Of a stretch of 64,000 bases of DNA, positions 57,531 through 64,000 are shown one piece after another. The notes beneath the pieces are model-generated. The model ran no database searches. It was not told the origin of the DNA and was given only the letters and a program-made list of their open reading frames with translations. How positions within the stretch are numbered: the first letter of the stretch is position 1; each line of letters begins with the position of its first letter. Source of the stretch: Whitmania pigra (lineage: Eukaryota; Annelida; Clitellata; Hirudinida; Haemopidae); assembly GCA_021613335.1 (NCBI GenBank), contig JAJTWR010000260.1:1134001-1198000 (forward strand). The letters are read 5' to 3'. Position numbers and translations under genes: made by a program.

Positions 57531-58720
57531 CTAAATGTTGCTAATATGTGCTTTAAATATTACATATTTGTTCAAAAGTAAAAGAGGATTAATTTGGTTA
57601 ATCCATATATGACGTCCACATAGAAACTGTATTTTTCACCCCAGCCTCTCCCCTTGTGTACGTACACATACACTTGACTTCCCTTCTTTAGACAGCACAG
57701 AATTTTAATAATGCGACAATTTGCAACACAACTTAGGTCCGAAAAATGTCAATTCTACTTGGACATCACGAGCTTACAAGGCAACGACATCTAGGCATAA
57801 AATTTATAAGTTCTCACTCGCAATTTATGAGTCGGATTGTTGAAAAGCAGCCTTTTTACCATATTTTTATTATGTTTGTTGTTTTTGCGGAGGCCACGTT
57901 CTTTATACGTTAATGTGCGCTCAATATCCCATCATTACAATCATAAATGGCTGCAACATCACAATCCTTTAATCCCCCTCCTAGCGTTGACTCGAAAGTG
58001 GCCTGCATCCTAGAGAAAGTTTGACAGCAACGCACGTTAGCAGAAAATGAAAACTTTTCAGAAGAAAAAAAATTAAATTATTATAGATAAGGATTACTAG
58101 CACAAAAAATATGTAAGCCATAAAGTTTGATGTGTACCCGTTGCTGAGCTGCAGTTGTTAATCTTGCACAAATAACTCATATTGCAAATGATGTGTTTCT
58201 CCACATGGCGATGTCATTAAAATGGAAGATTTTATTTAGTTAAACATATTTAAATCTTATAAAGTAAAAATTTACCAAACCAAAAATAATTTTTCACACT
58301 GAAACAGCTATTGGAAGTCAGAATAATCTGACTATTATTTTTTAAAATGTTGTCAAGAATGTCATATAATATAATATTGCATTATCGAAATTTCGCTATC
58401 GGAAACATCTTGTTTGCTACACAATTTACTTTGTCACAAAAAGTTATGACAAGACCAATTTTGGCTCATTTTAATTTTAAAAATAATTTTGCAACTTTGT
58501 TGATAAATTTATGACAAAAATAAATATATATTAATTAATTTAATATTACGACTATATACACAAGAAAATACACAATTTACAAATAATTTTAAATAATTTG
58601 TTAAATATTGCCAAATAAAATTAATTATTTTTTGTATAATTTTATTTTTTAAAGCAAAATATTTTTCAACTTTATTTTGGCATTCGTATTTCTGCATGTG
58701 CAGAAGGAAGATAATCATAT
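57531..58720. other. Intergenic, DNMT2 to RPL35
   Basis: I see no gene or clear repeat. The last 200 bases before RPL35 are very AT-rich and then switch to the pyrimidine-rich start region. Confidence 0.4.
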
Positions 58721-58723
58721 CGT

Positions 58724-58751
58724 CCATTTCCTTTTTTGTCGTGTTGCGAAA
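58724..58751 (+). promoter_or_regulatory. Predicted 5' TOP start region of RPL35
   Basis: A pyrimidine tract (CATTTCCTTTTTTGTC) lies about 15-25 bases before the ATG. Ribosomal-protein mRNAs usually start in such a terminal oligopyrimidine tract. The start site is inferred, not seen. Confidence 0.5.
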
Positions 58752-59355
58752 ATGGTGCGTGCTGCTGATACCATGCTTGGATTATTTGTTACAAATTTGA
58801 ATGTTAAATGCGGTGCCGCTTAATAAATTACAATTAATTAATTGAACGATTTAAATTTTTATTAGGTTAAAGTTAAGGCTAAGGATCTTCGCGGAAAGAG
58901 GAGGGACGAGCTTGAGAAGCAGCTCAACGATCTGAAGACAGTTTGTATTTTTTATGCATTCGATCCAGGGGAGTTGGATTTAACATTTTTTTGTTGTTAG
59001 GAATTGTCTCAATTGAGGGTCGCTAAAGTCACCGGTGGTGCCGCTTCCAAGCTGGCTAAGATGTAAGTTTGTTACAATCGCTAATTTCATGCACCGTTTT
59101 ACAAGGTTACGTTTTGTTTTTAGCTGTGCCGTTCGCAAATCGATCGCCAGAGTTCTCACTGTTATCAACCAGACACAGAAGGATAACTTGAGGAAGTTTT
59201 ATGCTAAGAAAACCCACAAGCCAAAGGACCTTCGCAAAAAGTTGACCAGGGCTATGAGGAGGGCTCTTACACCCTATGAGCGTAACATCAAGTCTGCTAA
59301 AGAGTTGAAGAAGAGAATGGCTTTCCCTCAAAGAGTTTATGCAGTCAAAGCCTAA
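58752..59355 (+). CDS. RPL35: 60S ribosomal protein L35 (uL29), 4 exons, 123 aa
   Basis: Exon 1 contributes only the ATG (58752-58754, ATG|GTGCGT). Exons 58866-58940, 59001-59062 and 59124-59355 follow. The 123 residues equal the human length: [20 protein letters not shown], then [55 protein letters not shown] and the end [10 protein letters not shown]. It belongs to the large subunit near the exit tunnel. Splitting a ribosomal-protein gene right after the start codon is common in animals. AATAAA lies about 19 bases after the stop. Confidence 0.98.
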
Positions 59356-59373
59356 GAACTGTTATTGACTCTG

Positions 59374-59379
59374 AATAAA
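59374..59379 (+). terminator. Poly(A) signal AATAAA for RPL35
   Basis: AATAAA in CTGAATAAAATTG, about 19 bases after the stop codon. Confidence 0.65.
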
Positions 59380-59399
59380 ATTGAAAAAAGCCGTGATTG

Positions 59400-59960
59400 T
59401 GACTACATTTTGAGTAGAAGTTTGATGTGTGTTTTAATGGACTGATAAGCATGGAAGTGAAAAGGAAAGTGTTACACAAAGTAAACATGCATAGTGATAT
59501 TTAGGGAGTAGGTTTTGGGTGCTAAATATAGCACATATTTGTGTTTGGAGATGTTTTAAATGTGGTTGCTGATCAGTCTATCTGAGAAGACGGTGTGGGT
59601 TTTTGTTGTAAGCCTTAAGGCTGGGGACCTGTTGTTTTGGTCTTTTGGTTCTTTACTTTCAGTTGATGTATGAGATTTGTTGATTTTAGAGGTTTTTGGG
59701 AACTTTTCAGATTGTTTGGACCATGGCCTTAAAGAATATTCCTATCTTGAATTCTGTGAAATGTTAGGTATGTTTGGTCATAGGTTTGAGAGCTTTGTTT
59801 CAGTCCTGGCTACATTATTTGCTAGGATGATTGTTATACTATAGCTTGGATATGTTATGGTGTATCACAGCCTTACAATTTCATTTAGTTCAAGTGATTG
59901 TTTCAGGACATTGGGTTTGGTAAGCAGGATTGTCTGAGAAATACGTGTAAACAAATCTGT
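59400..59960. other. Intergenic between convergent RPL35 and kinase genes
   Basis: The two genes converge here. The plus strand is rich in G and T (TTTTGGTC, TGTTTGG runs). I see no gene. Confidence 0.4.
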
Positions 59961-59961
59961 T

Positions 59962-59967
59962 TTTATT
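59962..59967 (-). terminator. Poly(A) signal AATAAA for the DDR-like kinase
   Basis: AATAAA on the minus strand lies about 75 bases after the kinase stop codon. Confidence 0.55.
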
Positions 59968-60041
59968 TCATGAAACAAGTCCAAAATAATTTTCTGTTAT
60001 TGCACGGATGTAATTTGTCATGAAGCAAAACAGGACTCTTG

Positions 60042-64000
<3,959 letters not shown>

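Overview
This is metazoan nuclear DNA. The genes are multi-exon with GT-AG introns (many of 50-150 bp), the 3' ends carry AATAAA signals, and the proteins are animal-specific or broadly eukaryotic: a Shab/Kv2 potassium channel, MAB-21, FACT SPT16, an Ig/FN3 receptor and a discoidin-receptor-like kinase. The sequence is AT-rich. The repeats (Tc3-like, hAT, pogo-like, CR1- and L2-like LINEs, a solo LTR, a hAT MITE) are typical of invertebrates. I cannot name the species or phylum from the sequence alone.

Layout. 1-4 kb: AT-rich DNA, a LINE RNase H remnant and a nearly complete Tc3-like transposon with a decayed transposase. 4.0-7.3 kb: a four-exon Kv2 channel (-). 8.2-11.2 kb: two hAT remnants, one bounded by a tRNA-like sequence. 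12.8-21.1 kb: a nested transposon graveyard, including a CR1 inserted in a pogo-like gene and a solo LTR inside another element. 21.7-26.9 kb: a STAND-type DUF4062-NACHT gene (-) in about 17 small exons. 28.6-29.6 kb: an intronless gene for a basic, disordered protein (+). 29.7-34.3 kb: LINE, BED-finger and SINE-like debris. 34.5-35.6 kb: mab-21 (-). 36.0-42.5 kb: SPT16 in 26 exons (-). 43.6-45.3 kb: PLP homeostasis protein (+). 45.7-53.6 kb: an 8-Ig/4-FN3 membrane receptor (+). 54.8-57.5 kb: DNMT2 (+). 58.7-59.4 kb: RPL35 (+). 60.0-64.0 kb: the C-terminal half of a DDR-like receptor tyrosine kinase (-), running off the window.

The genes do not form a pathway. SPT16 and PLPBP are divergent and share an intergenic interval that now holds a CR1 insertion. 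The exon models of SPT16, PLPBP, DNMT2, RPL35 and Kv2 close in frame with consistent splice phases. The 5' end of the NACHT gene, one FN3 exon of the Ig gene and the N-terminal half of the kinase are not resolved.

The two most notable protein observations are both predicted pseudoenzymes in otherwise intact genes. The DDR-like kinase keeps its glycine loop, lysine, helix-C glutamate and HRD loop but has HIA in place of DFG. The DUF4062-NACHT protein has a P-loop ending GKG in place of GKS/T and a Walker B strand without its aspartate.
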